Of a DNA stretch of 64,000 nt, positions 42,432-51,610 are shown one piece after another (the first letter of the stretch is position 1; every line of letters starts with the position of its first letter). Source of the stretch: Paenibacillus peoriae KCTC 3763. GTDB taxonomy: Bacteria; Bacillota; Bacilli; Paenibacillales; Paenibacillaceae. The translations under genes and the position numbers were made by a program. The notes beneath the pieces are model-generated. The model worked only from the letters and a program-made list of their open reading frames with translations, did no database searches and was not told where the DNA came from. The DNA lies in assembly GCF_000236805.1 (NCBI RefSeq), contig NZ_AGFX01000011.1, forward strand, positions 806,001-870,000. Reading direction: 5' to 3'.

Positions 42432-42560
42432 AGAACCTCCGTTCGCACAAACATAAGTTCTAAATAATCCCTGAAAATATTTACGAACTTTTGTTCTGTT
42501 GTCTATTGAACAAAACAAATGTTCGTGTTATATTGTGAAAAACATAAGAACAAACGTTTG
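42432..42560. promoter_or_regulatory. Five LexA boxes in the lexA-yneA control region
   Basis: Sites of the CGAAC-N4-GTTCG type are at 42432-42445 (AGAACCTCCGTTCG), 42448-42461 (CAAACATAAGTTCT), 42484-42497 (CGAACTTTTGTTCT), 42512-42525 (AAAACAAATGTTCG) and 42547-42560 (AGAACAAACGTTTG). The first lies between -35 and -10 of lexA. The fourth lies between TTGAAC (42506-42511) and TATATT (42529-42534) of yneA. Both genes should be strongly SOS-regulated. Confidence 0.9.
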
Positions 42561-42573
42561 GAGGACGCAGCCA

Positions 42574-42957
42574 ATGATGAAATATAGCACATATCAAAGT
42601 ATTTTTCCGATGAATTTAGAAAAGTTGCAGGAGAATCAAAAGAAAGGGAACAAAGGATTTTCACAATTGATTGCACAGATGATTACCAATACTCTCTTAC
42701 TTAAGCTTCTCATTCTAGTTATTGTTGTTTGGATTGCAGGTGCAGGCGTTTTGACAGTTTTCGCAGCCCCTTCAGTTCCGAAGGTAGAGGTAACCAAGCT
42801 GACAGTACAGTCTGGGGACACATTGTGGCAGATTGCAATCAAACATAAACCGGAACGAATGGATACACGGGTATATATAGAAGGAATTGTACGGATTAAC
42901 GGACTGGAAGATCGGGGAGTGCAGGCAGGTCAGGTGCTTAGGCTTCCGTACTTCTGA
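42574..42957 (+). CDS. yneA: SOS cell-division suppressor YneA-like (TM plus LysM)
   Basis: The 127-residue protein has a transmembrane helix (about residues 41-63, LLLKLLILVIVVWIAGAGV) and an extracytoplasmic LysM domain (about 75-125, LTVQSGDTLWQIAIKHKP). YneA delays division during the SOS response in B. subtilis. The N-terminal ~35 residues before the helix are longer than in B. subtilis. TTTGGAGG precedes the ATG at 42574. It is divergent from lexA, with four LexA boxes ahead of its promoter or within it. Confidence 0.92.
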   Translation: MMKYSTYQSIFPMNLEKLQENQKKGNKGFSQLIAQMITNTLLLKLLILVIVVWIAGAGVLTVFAAPSVPKVEVTKLTVQSGDTLWQIAIKHKPERMDTRVYIEGIVRINGLEDRGVQAGQVLRLPYF

Positions 42958-42971
42958 TCTATACACTATTA

Positions 42972-43016
42972 GGGCTTGTCAGGGGCGTGATGTGGTAACC
43001 TTGACAAGCTCTTTTC
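42972..43016 (+). terminator. Terminator after yneA
   Basis: GCTTGTCA (42974-42981) pairs with TGACAAGC (43002-43009), with GGTAACC-like inner bases, followed by TCTTTTC. Confidence 0.7.
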
Positions 43017-43064
43017 TACATGTCAAAGTGTATTATATCTTTGCTTTTATGGAGGGGACACAAT

Positions 43065-43271
43065 TTGGATATAGACAGCTTGGTACAGCGCATCAATGAA
43101 TTAGCGCGCAAAGCAAAATCCGAGGGATTGACGGAAGAAGAAACTACAGAGCGCGCCAATCTTCGGGAAATATATTTGGGTAACATTCGCCGTAATTTTC
43201 GGCAACAGCTTGAAACGATTGAATTTGTAGACGATGATACGCCAAAGGGAAACGGCGGGCTTAAGCATTAA
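43065..43271 (+). CDS. ynzC: DUF896 family protein (YnzC-like)
   Basis: The 68-residue helical protein matches the DUF896/YnzC pattern (RINELARKAKSEGLTEEE, then ANLREIYLGNIRRNFRQQL). The TTG start at 43065 is placed by GGAGGGG 7-8 nt upstream. In B. subtilis ynzC lies in the SOS-linked yneA-yneB-ynzC operon; here yneB, a resolvase-like gene, is absent and a terminator separates yneA. Its role is not clear. Confidence 0.93.
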   Translation: MDIDSLVQRINELARKAKSEGLTEEETTERANLREIYLGNIRRNFRQQLETIEFVDDDTPKGNGGLKH

Positions 43272-43361
43272 TGTCGCCAAAGCGGCTTGACCTGCATCTA
43301 TATAGATTAGTTTTCAGGCAATCGTTTTGATGCAATATATATTGGGGAAGGGAATTGACAG

Positions 43362-43871
43362 ATGGCCCGATCATTTGAAAGAAAAGTACGCAAAAACACA
43401 GCGCATTTAAACAAAACGCGCAAAAAACGAGGCATGCAAACCATTAGCGGTACAGGTTCTGCAATGGATATTTTCCGCGGCCGCAATATTACTGTGCCTA
43501 TCATGCTGGCTGGCCTTGCCGTATTATACATGCTGATGAGTTACTTTCTGACCAAGACTGGCATGAGAGGAATGGATTGGCTTGTATTCGGCTTGTACTT
43601 GATGCTGGCTGTTATTTTTTTCATCCGTCGTCCTTATTTGAAGGTCGGGAAGAATTCGCTGTATATGCTAAAAGGCGGCAGAGAACGTCCCATGACGGCA
43701 GAGGATATGAAAGCCATTAAGATTGAAAAGGGCTACGTAACGATTGAAAGAAAAGGTAAGGGCGGCAACTTTGTTTTAACAAAAACATTGGGTCGCTATG
43801 ACACGGATGCCATTGCAGAGCGACTTGAGAAGTTTGCGCTATCCAATCAGGTGCAGGTTGAGAAGAAATAG
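43362..43871 (+). CDS. Hypothetical membrane protein with basic N-terminus
   Basis: The 169-residue protein has a highly basic N-terminus (MARSFERKVRKN, then NKTRKKRG), two adjacent transmembrane helices (about residues 44-62 and 70-88) and a soluble C-terminal domain (MTAEDMKAIKIEKGYVTIER) that looks like a small beta-rich PH-like fold. GGGAAGGGAATT precedes the ATG. I know similar unannotated proteins in Paenibacillus only by impression. It ends at a hairpin at 43.9 kb. Confidence 0.7.
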   Translation: MARSFERKVRKNTAHLNKTRKKRGMQTISGTGSAMDIFRGRNITVPIMLAGLAVLYMLMSYFLTKTGMRGMDWLVFGLYLMLAVIFFIRRPYLKVGKNSLYMLKGGRERPMTAEDMKAIKIEKGYVTIERKGKGGNFVLTKTLGRYDTDAIAERLEKFALSNQVQVEKK

Positions 43872-43899
43872 CAGATATCACCTGTAGCTCTGTATGTAA

Positions 43900-43942
43900 G
43901 GCCGCATGATGTTATTTCACATAACACGTTGCGGCCACTTGC
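43900..43942. terminator. Hairpin, possible terminator
   Basis: GGCCGCA/TGCGGCC outer and TGTTAT/ATAACA inner arms form a long hairpin (43900-43936). The T-tract is poor (ACTTGCTT). Confidence 0.5.
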
Positions 43943-44032
43943 TTAATGTGGCACACCATATCGGAATGTTTGTGAGATGTAACTATGCACAACAGGTGTA
44001 CATATAACGTGGAAAGAGAGTGGATAATTCAG

Positions 44033-44827
44033 ATGGCGATTCAGGCGGTAATGTTTGATCTTGATGATACGCTTTTGTGGGATGAACGTAGTGTGGAAGA
44101 GGCGTTTGACGCAGCATGCCAAACAGGTTCCCGGGAAGCAGGCGTTGATCCGAAGGCTCTGGAGGAAGCAGTCCGCAAGGAAGCGCGAACTTTGTACGAG
44201 TCTTATGAAACCTTTAGTTTTACTCAGATGATCGGCATTAATCCGTTTGAAGGGTTATGGGCGAACTTTACGGCAGGTGAGCAGCCTGAGTTCCGTCAGT
44301 TGGAACAACTGGCTCCTGTTTATCGCAAGGAGTCATGGCGTAGAGGTCTTCAGCAGCTAGGAATAGATAATGAGAAGCTGGCACAAAAGCTGGCCACCCA
44401 ATTTGCTGCCGAAAGACGCGCACGTCCCCATGTATATGAAGAAACATTTGAAATTCTGGAGCATTTGAAAGGACATTACAAGCTGTTATTATTGACAAAC
44501 GGCTCCCCTGACCTACAACAGGAAAAACTGGATGGCGTCCCTCAATTAGCGCCTTTTTTTGATCATGTTGTCATTTCAGGTTCGTTTGGTAAAGGAAAGC
44601 CTGATCCGTCTATATTCCAGCATGCTTTAGGGCTTCTTGGTATCAAGCCTGAACATGCTTTAATGGTAGGGGATAAGCTGACAACTGATATTCAAGGGGC
44701 TTTGGCAGCTGGTGTGCACTCCGTATGGTTGAACCGAAACGCCAAAACCAATACGACAGAGATCAAGCCAAAGTTCGAAATCAAGCATCTGTCTGAATTG
44801 GATGGAATTATTCAATCATTAAAGTAA
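44033..44827 (+). CDS. HAD-superfamily hydrolase (YjjG/YsaA-like)
   Basis: The 264-residue phosphatase has HAD motif I FDLDDTLLW (about residues 8-16), motif II LLLTNGSPD, and motif III/IV GKGKPDPSIF with MVGDKLTTDI. A helical cap lies after motif I. The ATG at 44033 is chosen; an upstream ATG at 43985 would add 16 residues with no better ribosome binding site. Substrate unknown; nucleotidase or phosphoglycolate-type activity is common in this group. Confidence 0.9.
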   Translation: MAIQAVMFDLDDTLLWDERSVEEAFDAACQTGSREAGVDPKALEEAVRKEARTLYESYETFSFTQMIGINPFEGLWANFTAGEQPEFRQLEQLAPVYRKESWRRGLQQLGIDNEKLAQKLATQFAAERRARPHVYEETFEILEHLKGHYKLLLLTNGSPDLQQEKLDGVPQLAPFFDHVVISGSFGKGKPDPSIFQHALGLLGIKPEHALMVGDKLTTDIQGALAAGVHSVWLNRNAKTNTTEIKPKFEIKHLSELDGIIQSLK

Positions 44828-44886
44828 TAAACCAAGAGCTTTTTCCATAGAAACGAGTATTAAAAAAAGAAAACGAGTATTAAAAT

Positions 44887-44929
44887 AACTCCCTCCGCTC
44901 AATGTGCTCTGAGTAGAGGGAGTTGCTTT
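44887..44929. terminator. Bidirectional terminator between the HAD gene and mtnD
   Basis: AACTCCCTC (44887-44895) pairs with GAGGGAGTT (44916-44924) with inner CTCA/TGAG. U-rich tracts are modest on both sides. Confidence 0.75.
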
Positions 44930-44952
44930 ATCTACAATAGGATAAGCCCGCA

Positions 44953-45495
44953 TTAAGCTCTAATAAATGACGGATCTTCAAAAGGTTCGGCAATCCAGCC
45001 ATTCTCTTCAATGAATAAGCGGACTGCGATGATCTTCTGATTTTCCATTAAGGTGAAGAAATGAGGAGTATTTTCAGGCACAGAAATAACGTCACCCGGC
45101 GAGAGCTCTACATTGAAGTAGCCAATCTCTTCAGGACCTTTAATGATGAAAATACCTTTGCCGGCAATGATGGCACGAATTTCATCCTCGGTATGGGTGT
45201 GAATTTGTTCAAATTTGGCTAGCAGCTCGTCCAGATTCGGTGTTGCTTGAGATAAGGTGATAACGTCCCATATTTTATATCCGCGACGCGCGACCAAATC
45301 CTTGATTTCAGGTTCAAAGGTTTGGAGAACAGCGGCTTTTTGCTCATCTGTCAGTGTAAAATTTTCTTGCAGCTCCCCGGACAATTTGGAAACGTCCCAA
45401 TGTTCATACAGGACTTCGTGACTCTCCAAAAATTCACGGACTTGTTCCTCTCCGCTGATTCGTTCATTGGTATTGCGGATTAAAATTTCAGCCAT
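44953..45495 (-). CDS. mtnD: Acireductone dioxygenase (methionine salvage)
   Basis: Oxidises the acireductone intermediate of the methionine salvage pathway. The 180-residue cupin carries the metal ligands H-x-H-x3-E (IHTHTEDE, about residues 96-103) and a later His (TPHFF). The start at 45495 follows GAGGGATAAACCC; upstream in-frame codons to 45564 are unlikely. No other mtn genes are in the window, and no SAM riboswitch is visible upstream. It is divergent from metH. Confidence 0.94.
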   Translation of the reverse strand: MAEILIRNTNERISGEEQVREFLESHEVLYEHWDVSKLSGELQENFTLTDEQKAAVLQTFEPEIKDLVARRGYKIWDVITLSQATPNLDELLAKFEQIHTHTEDEIRAIIAGKGIFIIKGPEEIGYFNVELSPGDVISVPENTPHFFTLMENQKIIAVRLFIEENGWIAEPFEDPSFIRA

Positions 45496-45564
45496 GGGTT
45501 TATCCCTCTTTTCCACTTGGTTTAATATTGTATACAGGATATCATGTCTTGAATCGTTGCACAA

Positions 45565-45775
45565 TACAGGATTACAACATTTTATGCTGAATGACTGTAG
45601 CTAAAAAATACGGATTGAAGCCTGTTTTTCTAACACGGTAAATTATAAAATGGATTACAGGAGTAGTTATTATAAAAGAGTAAGCTGTATAAAACGTATG
45701 TTTTTACTTCAATCTATCTAAATGATACGGTTTCTGCTAAACTAGGATTTAACGTTTTGCGGGGGTGAAGAGATT
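45565..45775. other. Divergent control region of mtnD and metH
   Basis: No gene is seen in the 280 bases between the two starts. The region is AT-rich and should hold both promoters. I looked for an S-box (SAM-I) leader and did not find its conserved GAGGTGGAGGGA-type core. Confidence 0.4.
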
Positions 45776-48700
45776 TTGGACAAAATTAGCTTGCAGGAAG
45801 CGTTACAACGAAGAATACTACTTCTTGACGGAGCCATGGGGACCATGATTCAGCAGGAGGATCTTTCCCCCGACGATTTCGGTGGGGAAGAGCTGGAGGG
45901 CTGCAATGAGATGCTGGTCTTAACGAGACCGGACGTCATTCAAGGCATCCATGAAGCTTACTTGGAGGCCGGAGCAGACCTGATTGAAACGAACACATTT
46001 GGAGCTACATCTGTCGTTTTGGCGGATTATGATATACCAGAACGTGCACGTGAGATTAATCTGGCTGCGGCCAAGCTGGCGCGTAACGCGGTGGATAAAT
46101 TCAACACTGCGGACAAGCCCCGTTTTGTTGTAGGAGCGATGGGGCCAACGACGAAAACCTTGTCTGTAACAGGCGGAGTTACGTTTGTGGAACTGATTGA
46201 GAGCTATCAGGAGCAGGCCTTGGCGCTGATTGAAGGCGGCGTGGATGCACTGCTATTGGAAACGTCACAGGATACACTTAACGTCAAAGCGGGAAGCATC
46301 GGAATTCGCCAGGCTTTTGAGCAGACGGGGATTGAACTTCCGCTAATGATTTCGGGTACGATTGAGCCTATGGGCACGACGCTGGCCGGGCAAAATATCG
46401 AATCCTTTTGCATATCACTGGAACACTTGCATCCGGTATCGATTGGTCTGAATTGTGCTACAGGTCCAGAGTTTATGCGGGATCATATTCGTTCCCTTTC
46501 CGAGATGTCCTCAGCAGCGATTAGCTGTTATCCAAATGCAGGCTTGCCTGATGAAAATGGTCAATACCATGAATCACCTGAATCATTGGCTCGTAAAATG
46601 GCCGCATTCGCTGAAAAAGGTTGGCTCAACATTGCAGGGGGGTGCTGTGGCACCACACCTGAACATATTCGGGTTATGAGTGAACAAATGGCACAATTTG
46701 AGCCGCGTCCGCTGGCAGGTCATCATCCTCCAGCAGTATCCGGCATTGAGCCTGTATATATTGAACAGGACAATCGTCCTTATATGGTCGGTGAGCGAAC
46801 GAATGTTCTGGGCTCCCGCAAATTCAAGCGTTTGATCGTGGAAGGCAAATATGAAGAGGCATCTGAAATTGCCCGCGCCCAGGTAAAAAGTGGGGCACAT
46901 GTCATTGATATTTGTGTGCAGGACCCGGACCGCGATGAAATGACGGATATGGAAGCATTTTTGAAGCTGGTTGTGAACAAGGTAAAAGTACCTCTGGTGA
47001 TAGATACCACGGATATTCAAGTCATAGATAAAGCGCTACAATATTCGCAAGGCAAGGCAATTATTAACTCCATTAATTTGGAGGATGGTGAAGAGAAATT
47101 TGAGAAAATGGCTCCGCTTATTCATAAGTACGGCGCGGCTGTTGTAGTCGGCACGATTGATGAACGCGGTCAGGCTATTTCGCGTGAGGATAAGCTGGAG
47201 GTAGCCAAGCGTTCTTATGATCTGCTGGTGAACCGTTACGGTCTGGCAGCGGAGGATCTCATTTTTGATACGCTCGTATTTCCAGTAGGTACAGGTGATG
47301 AGCAATACATTGGTTCAGCAAAGGAGACGATTGAGGGCATTCGCATTATTAAAGAAGCCCTTCCTGGTGTTCATACGATCCTGGGCATCAGTAACGTATC
47401 TTTTGGTTTGCCGGAAGCGGGCCGTGAAGTGCTCAATTCTGTCTATTTGTATGAATGTACCAAGGCAGGTCTGGACTATGCGATTGTAAACACGGAAAAG
47501 CTTGAACGTTATGCTTCCATTCCTGAGCATGAGCGGAAGCTTGCCGAAGACCTGATTTATAAAACGAATGATGATACTTTATCCGCTTTTGTGGCAGCTT
47601 TCCGTAACAAGAAAGTAGAGAAAAAAGAAAAGGTATCCAATCTTTCGCTCGAAGAACGCTTGGCTTCTTATGTAGTGGAGGGAAGCAAGGAAGGACTGAT
47701 TCCCGACCTGGAGCAGGCACTTGCCAAATATTCCTCGCTCGAGATTATTAACGGTCCGCTTATGAAAGGGATGGAAGAGGTAGGGCGCCTGTTCAATAAC
47801 AACGAGTTGATCGTTGCGGAGGTGCTACAAAGCGCTGAAGTGATGAAGGCGTCGGTAGCCTATTTGGAACCGTTCATGGAGAAAAATGAATCCGCGGTAA
47901 AAGGCAAGATTTTGTTGGCTACGGTTAAAGGTGATGTGCACGATATTGGTAAAAATTTGGTGGAGATTATTTTATCCAACAATGGTTACCAAATCGTCAA
48001 TCTGGGTATAAAAGTACCACCAGAACGCATTATTGAAGCTTACCGTGAGGAAAAGGCCGATTTGATTGGCTTATCCGGCTTGCTTGTTAAATCGGCTCAA
48101 CAAATGGTACTAACCGCCCAGGATTTGAAAAATGCGAATATTGATATTCCAATCATGGTTGGCGGAGCTGCATTAACACGCAAGTTTACTAAAAACCGTA
48201 TCCGTCCTGAATATGATGGTCTGGTAGCTTATGCGAAGGATGCCATGGATGGTTTGGATATTGCCAATAAGCTGATGGACCCTGAGTCCCGCAAAAAAAT
48301 GGCGGAGGAAATGGAGGCTGAACGCGAGGCAGAAGCGGCAGCAGTCGTGGAGACCAAGCAGCTTCCTAAGCTTACTCGGGCTGTGCGCTCTAACATTGCG
48401 CAGGATTTGCCGGTCTATATTCCACCGGATACGGAACGCCATGTACTGCGCAACTATCCGTTAAACTATATTTTGCCTTATGTAAATATGCAGATGCTGA
48501 TGGGGCATCATCTTGGCTTGAAAGGAAACGTTGAGAAGCTGCTGGCAGAGGGCGATCCCAAGGCGATCCAGCTCAAGGATACGGTGGACAGCATCATGTT
48601 TGAAGCTGTTACAGACGGAATTATTCAGGCACATGCCATGTATCGCTTCTTCCCGGCGCAGTCGCAAGGAGATCAAATCCTGATTTATGACCCGTCTGAT

Positions 48701-49216
48701 GTGAGCAAGGTATTGCACACATTTACGTTTCCACGTCAGCAAGTGGAGCCATACCTGTGCTTGGCCGACTTCCTGAAATCTGTAGAATCTGGAGTCATGG
48801 ATTATGTAGGTTTTTTGGTTGTGACTGCCGGTCATGGAATACAGCAGCTCTCTACCCAGTGGAGGGAACAAGGGGATTACTTGCGCTCTCATGCGCTTCA
48901 AGCGGTAGCGCTCGAAGTGGCTGAAGGTTTGGCGGAGCGGCTTCATCATATTATCAGAGACAGCTGGGGCTTCCCGGATCCTGCCGATATGACGATGAAG
49001 CAGCGGCATGGGGCCAGATATCAGGGCATTCGGGTATCCTTTGGTTATCCGGCATGTCCTGATCTGGAGGATCAGGGACCGTTGTTCCGGTTGCTGAAAC
49101 CTGAGGACATTGGCGTTGAGCTGACGGAAGGGTTTATGATGGAACCGGAGGCTTCTGTATCAGCCATGGTGTTCAGCCACCCTCAGGCGCAGTATTTTAA
49201 CGTCGAAAAGGTTTAA
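45776..49216 (+). CDS. metH: Cobalamin-dependent methionine synthase
   Basis: Transfers methyl from methyltetrahydrofolate to homocysteine through cob(I)alamin. The 1146-residue protein has all modules. The homocysteine domain (about residues 1-310) has LLDGAMGTMIQ and zinc ligands in GGCCGTTPEH. The pterin domain is at about 320-610 (GERTNVLGSRKFK). The cobalamin domain has D-x-H-x2-G (GDVHDIGKNLVE, about 721-732). The AdoMet reactivation domain is at the C-terminus (YPACPDLEDQ). The TTG start follows GGGGGTGAAGAGA. A terminator follows. Confidence 0.97.
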   Translation: MDKISLQEALQRRILLLDGAMGTMIQQEDLSPDDFGGEELEGCNEMLVLTRPDVIQGIHEAYLEAGADLIETNTFGATSVVLADYDIPERAREINLAAAKLARNAVDKFNTADKPRFVVGAMGPTTKTLSVTGGVTFVELIESYQEQALALIEGGVDALLLETSQDTLNVKAGSIGIRQAFEQTGIELPLMISGTIEPMGTTLAGQNIESFCISLEHLHPVSIGLNCATGPEFMRDHIRSLSEMSSAAISCYPNAGLPDENGQYHESPESLARKMAAFAEKGWLNIAGGCCGTTPEHIRVMSEQMAQFEPRPLAGHHPPAVSGIEPVYIEQDNRPYMVGERTNVLGSRKFKRLIVEGKYEEASEIARAQVKSGAHVIDICVQDPDRDEMTDMEAFLKLVVNKVKVPLVIDTTDIQVIDKALQYSQGKAIINSINLEDGEEKFEKMAPLIHKYGAAVVVGTIDERGQAISREDKLEVAKRSYDLLVNRYGLAAEDLIFDTLVFPVGTGDEQYIGSAKETIEGIRIIKEALPGVHTILGISNVSFGLPEAGREVLNSVYLYECTKAGLDYAIVNTEKLERYASIPEHERKLAEDLIYKTNDDTLSAFVAAFRNKKVEKKEKVSNLSLEERLASYVVEGSKEGLIPDLEQALAKYSSLEIINGPLMKGMEEVGRLFNNNELIVAEVLQSAEVMKASVAYLEPFMEKNESAVKGKILLATVKGDVHDIGKNLVEIILSNNGYQIVNLGIKVPPERIIEAYREEKADLIGLSGLLVKSAQQMVLTAQDLKNANIDIPIMVGGAALTRKFTKNRIRPEYDGLVAYAKDAMDGLDIANKLMDPESRKKMAEEMEAEREAEAAAVVETKQLPKLTRAVRSNIAQDLPVYIPPDTERHVLRNYPLNYILPYVNMQMLMGHHLGLKGNVEKLLAEGDPKAIQLKDTVDSIMFEAVTDGIIQAHAMYRFFPAQSQGDQILIYDPSDVSKVLHTFTFPRQQVEPYLCLADFLKSVESGVMDYVGFLVVTAGHGIQQLSTQWREQGDYLRSHALQAVALEVAEGLAERLHHIIRDSWGFPDPADMTMKQRHGARYQGIRVSFGYPACPDLEDQGPLFRLLKPEDIGVELTEGFMMEPEASVSAMVFSHPQAQYFNVEKV

Positions 49217-49244
49217 CACCTCTATCAGATAGGATAGCAAAGAC

Positions 49245-49267
49245 CCTCCGAGCTTCGGAGGTTTTTT
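49245..49267 (+). terminator. Terminator after metH
   Basis: CCTCCGA and TCGGAGG are perfect arms around GCT, followed by six T. Confidence 0.95.
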
Positions 49268-49294
49268 GCTGGTCAGTAGGAAGAAGGTTAACTT

Positions 49295-50224
49295 ATGGAA
49301 TTTTATTTTCTCGGTACAAATGCCGGGGTGCCGACGATTCAGCGGAATGTTACGTCTATCGCTCTTCGTTTGCTGGAAGAAAGAAGAAGCATGTGGTTGT
49401 TCGATTGCGGTGAAGGCACTCAGCAGGAGATACTGCGTTCGCCGCTCAAACTCAGCAGGCTTGAAAAAATATTTATCACCCATTTGCATGGAGATCATCT
49501 TTTTGGTCTACCGGGCCTGCTGTCGAGCAGGGCGTACCAGGGAGGTACGGCTCCACTGACAGTATACGGGCCGCCAGGGCTCAAGCAATATATTGAACTT
49601 TCTTTAGGAATCAGCCAATCCCGGATCAATTACCAGCTGCATATTGTGGAGCATACGGGCGGGGTGTTGTTTGATGATGGGCAATTTCGGGTGGAGTCAG
49701 CTCTGCTGGATCATCGGATCGATAGCTTTGGCTATCGAATTGTAGAGATGGATAAGCCCGGCAAGCTTAATCAGGAGCTGCTGGAGCAATATGGAATCAA
49801 GCCTGGTCCGATATACGGTAAATTAAAGCGTGGAGAAAGCGTGGAGGTGGAGGGTGGCGTCATTCTTCATCCTCAGGATGTTTTGGGCTCACCGAAAAAG
49901 GGGCGCATCATCACCATTCTTGGTGATACACGACCTTGTCCTAATACGGTAGTGCTGGCTCAAGATGCAACAGTTGTCGTCCATGAAGCAACTTTTTTGC
50001 ATGAGCTGGCGGATACAGCGTACGAATATCATCACAGTACGGCGCTTCAGGCAGCGGAAGCTGCAAAAGCCGCAAATGCGGGGCAGTTAATCCTGACGCA
50101 TTTTAGTTCCCGATATAAAGATCAGGAACAGCTTGAGCCATTGCTGGAAGAAGCGAAAAGCATATTTCCCAGTTCATTGCTTGCAGAGCAGCATGTGCTG
50201 TTACCAGTACCCGATATCGGCTAA
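49295..50224 (+). CDS. rnz: Ribonuclease Z
   Basis: A tRNA 3'-end processing endonuclease of the metallo-beta-lactamase fold. The 309-residue protein starts MEFYFLGTNAGVPT and has the zinc motif H-x-H-x-D-H (THLHGDHLFGLPG, about residues 63-75). Further ligands lie in LGDTRPC and in LTHFSSRY near the end. The length is typical of the short bacterial form. It stands alone between two terminators. Confidence 0.97.
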   Translation: MEFYFLGTNAGVPTIQRNVTSIALRLLEERRSMWLFDCGEGTQQEILRSPLKLSRLEKIFITHLHGDHLFGLPGLLSSRAYQGGTAPLTVYGPPGLKQYIELSLGISQSRINYQLHIVEHTGGVLFDDGQFRVESALLDHRIDSFGYRIVEMDKPGKLNQELLEQYGIKPGPIYGKLKRGESVEVEGGVILHPQDVLGSPKKGRIITILGDTRPCPNTVVLAQDATVVVHEATFLHELADTAYEYHHSTALQAAEAAKAANAGQLILTHFSSRYKDQEQLEPLLEEAKSIFPSSLLAEQHVLLPVPDIG

Positions 50225-50257
50225 TTAACGCTTGGAGAGTAGATTTGTATGTGGGGT

Positions 50258-50287
50258 GCCGGAGCTTGCTCCGGTGCTTTTGTTTTT
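50258..50287 (+). terminator. Terminator after rnz
   Basis: CCGGAGC (50259-50265) and GCTCCGG (50268-50274) with outer GCA-like pairs, followed by TTTTGTTTTT. Confidence 0.85.
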
Positions 50288-50357
50288 CACCCGTAATTAT
50301 TTTCCGGGAAAGCGCAGGATGCGACAAGAGACGAAAGCAGCCACTTGTTGGGTTGGA

Positions 50358-50582
50358 GTGATTTTGTGCTACCACATATGGAGGCGTGTCATATTTGATT
50401 TTCTATATATCGAATTTGAAGGACTTTATTTCTTTGAATGGGATGAGGAAATACAGGGAATTTCTTATGAAAGACAAGTCTCTTCGATGGATTTCGACGC
50501 TGATGTAAGCTCATTTCATGTGAAAGCAACGGCTTTTAGCGAGGAATGGCACTATTTTGGACGGTTTATCGGCAATTCATAG
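50358..50582 (+). CDS. Small hypothetical protein
   Basis: A frame of about 72-75 residues after the rnz terminator contains FDFLYIEFEGLYFFEWDEEI and later VKATAFSEEWHYFGRF, which read like protein rather than noise. The start is uncertain: GTG at 50358 or TTG at 50364, the latter 5 nt after GGAG. No family is recognised. The following 150 bases (50.58-50.73 kb) hold a small CATCCT/AGGATG hairpin and no gene. Confidence 0.4.
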   Translation: MILCYHIWRRVIFDFLYIEFEGLYFFEWDEEIQGISYERQVSSMDFDADVSSFHVKATAFSEEWHYFGRFIGNS

Positions 50583-50735
50583 ACTTCATTAGCATGTTTG
50601 ACTTAAGATAGTAAGATGAAATGGAGACGCAACTTATTTTATGACCTAAATGATTAAGGTGGTTAAATAAGTGAGGAGAACATCCTTCATAGGATGAATG
50701 ATCATTTTGCGACGTTATCCATGAATTGATTTGAA

Positions 50736-51542
50736 GTGGGGGAGGGGATTACGATAAAATCGTTACTGATTGATCTGGATGGTACACTTTATCATGGAAA
50801 CCGGATGATCAAGGGTGCGGACCTGTTCATATCCCAATTACGTACAGATCGAATACCTTATGCGTATGTCACAAACAATGCTTCACGTACACCCGAGTTG
50901 GTGGCAGAGCATTTGGTTGGTATGGGAATTGAAGCAGTCAGCCATGAAGTATATACTTCGGCGTTGGCAGCTGCACAATATGTTGCACAGCAGAGTCCGG
51001 GAGCACGTGTATATTGTATTGGCGAAACCGGATTACGCCAGGCACTCACAGAGGCCGGGTTGCAGCTTGTACAGGAGCAGCCTGATTATGTGGTGCAGGG
51101 GATAGATCGTCAATTTACATATGAAACACTGGCCACTGCCATGCGCTGGATTCGAGAGGGAGCGACTTTTATTTTGACCAATCCGGATCTACAATTGCCC
51201 TCACATGATGGGTTAACGCCAGGAGCAGGAACGATTGGCGCTGCGATTGAAGCAGCTTCACAGGTAAAGCCAGTGGTTATCGGCAAGCCTTCGAGCGTGT
51301 TGATGAACTATGCGCTGGATCGCTTGAATATTAGAGCGGATGAAGCTCTGGTTGTGGGCGATAATATGCTTACTGATATTGCAGCAGGTGCAGCGGCAGG
51401 CTGTAAAACAGCTCTAATTCTGTCGGGTGTGACGACCCACGCGAATATGGAAGAACATATGCGCGCCGTTGGCGTAAAGCCTGATCTGATATTTGAAAAT
51501 CTGGATGAACTGCAGGACTGGATCAGGGAAGAGTTGGAATGA
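50736..51542 (+). CDS. HAD-IIA phosphatase (TIGR01457/YutF-like)
   Basis: The ~265-residue protein has motif I LLIDLDGTLYHG, VTNNASRTP (motif II region), FILTNPDLQLPS and a final GKPSSVLMNYALDRL with VVGDNMLTDIAAG, the pattern of the NagD-like HAD-IIA family in Firmicutes. The start is odd: the GTG at 50736 lies before the strong GGGGGAGGGG, while the best-placed codons after that site are ATT and ATA. It is followed by the Fpg-like gene 68 nt downstream. Confidence 0.93.
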   Translation: MGEGITIKSLLIDLDGTLYHGNRMIKGADLFISQLRTDRIPYAYVTNNASRTPELVAEHLVGMGIEAVSHEVYTSALAAAQYVAQQSPGARVYCIGETGLRQALTEAGLQLVQEQPDYVVQGIDRQFTYETLATAMRWIREGATFILTNPDLQLPSHDGLTPGAGTIGAAIEAASQVKPVVIGKPSSVLMNYALDRLNIRADEALVVGDNMLTDIAAGAAAGCKTALILSGVTTHANMEEHMRAVGVKPDLIFENLDELQDWIREELE

Positions 51543-51610
51543 TAACCAGCATACATTTAATCAATGGTGAGAATTAAAAGCTATGTAGCTACGAAAGGAA
51601 AGATGTTGAT

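Noticed and set aside
45496-45775. SAM riboswitch expected between mtnD and metH
   Set aside because: The conserved S-box core and a terminator hairpin near either start could not be found on either strand.
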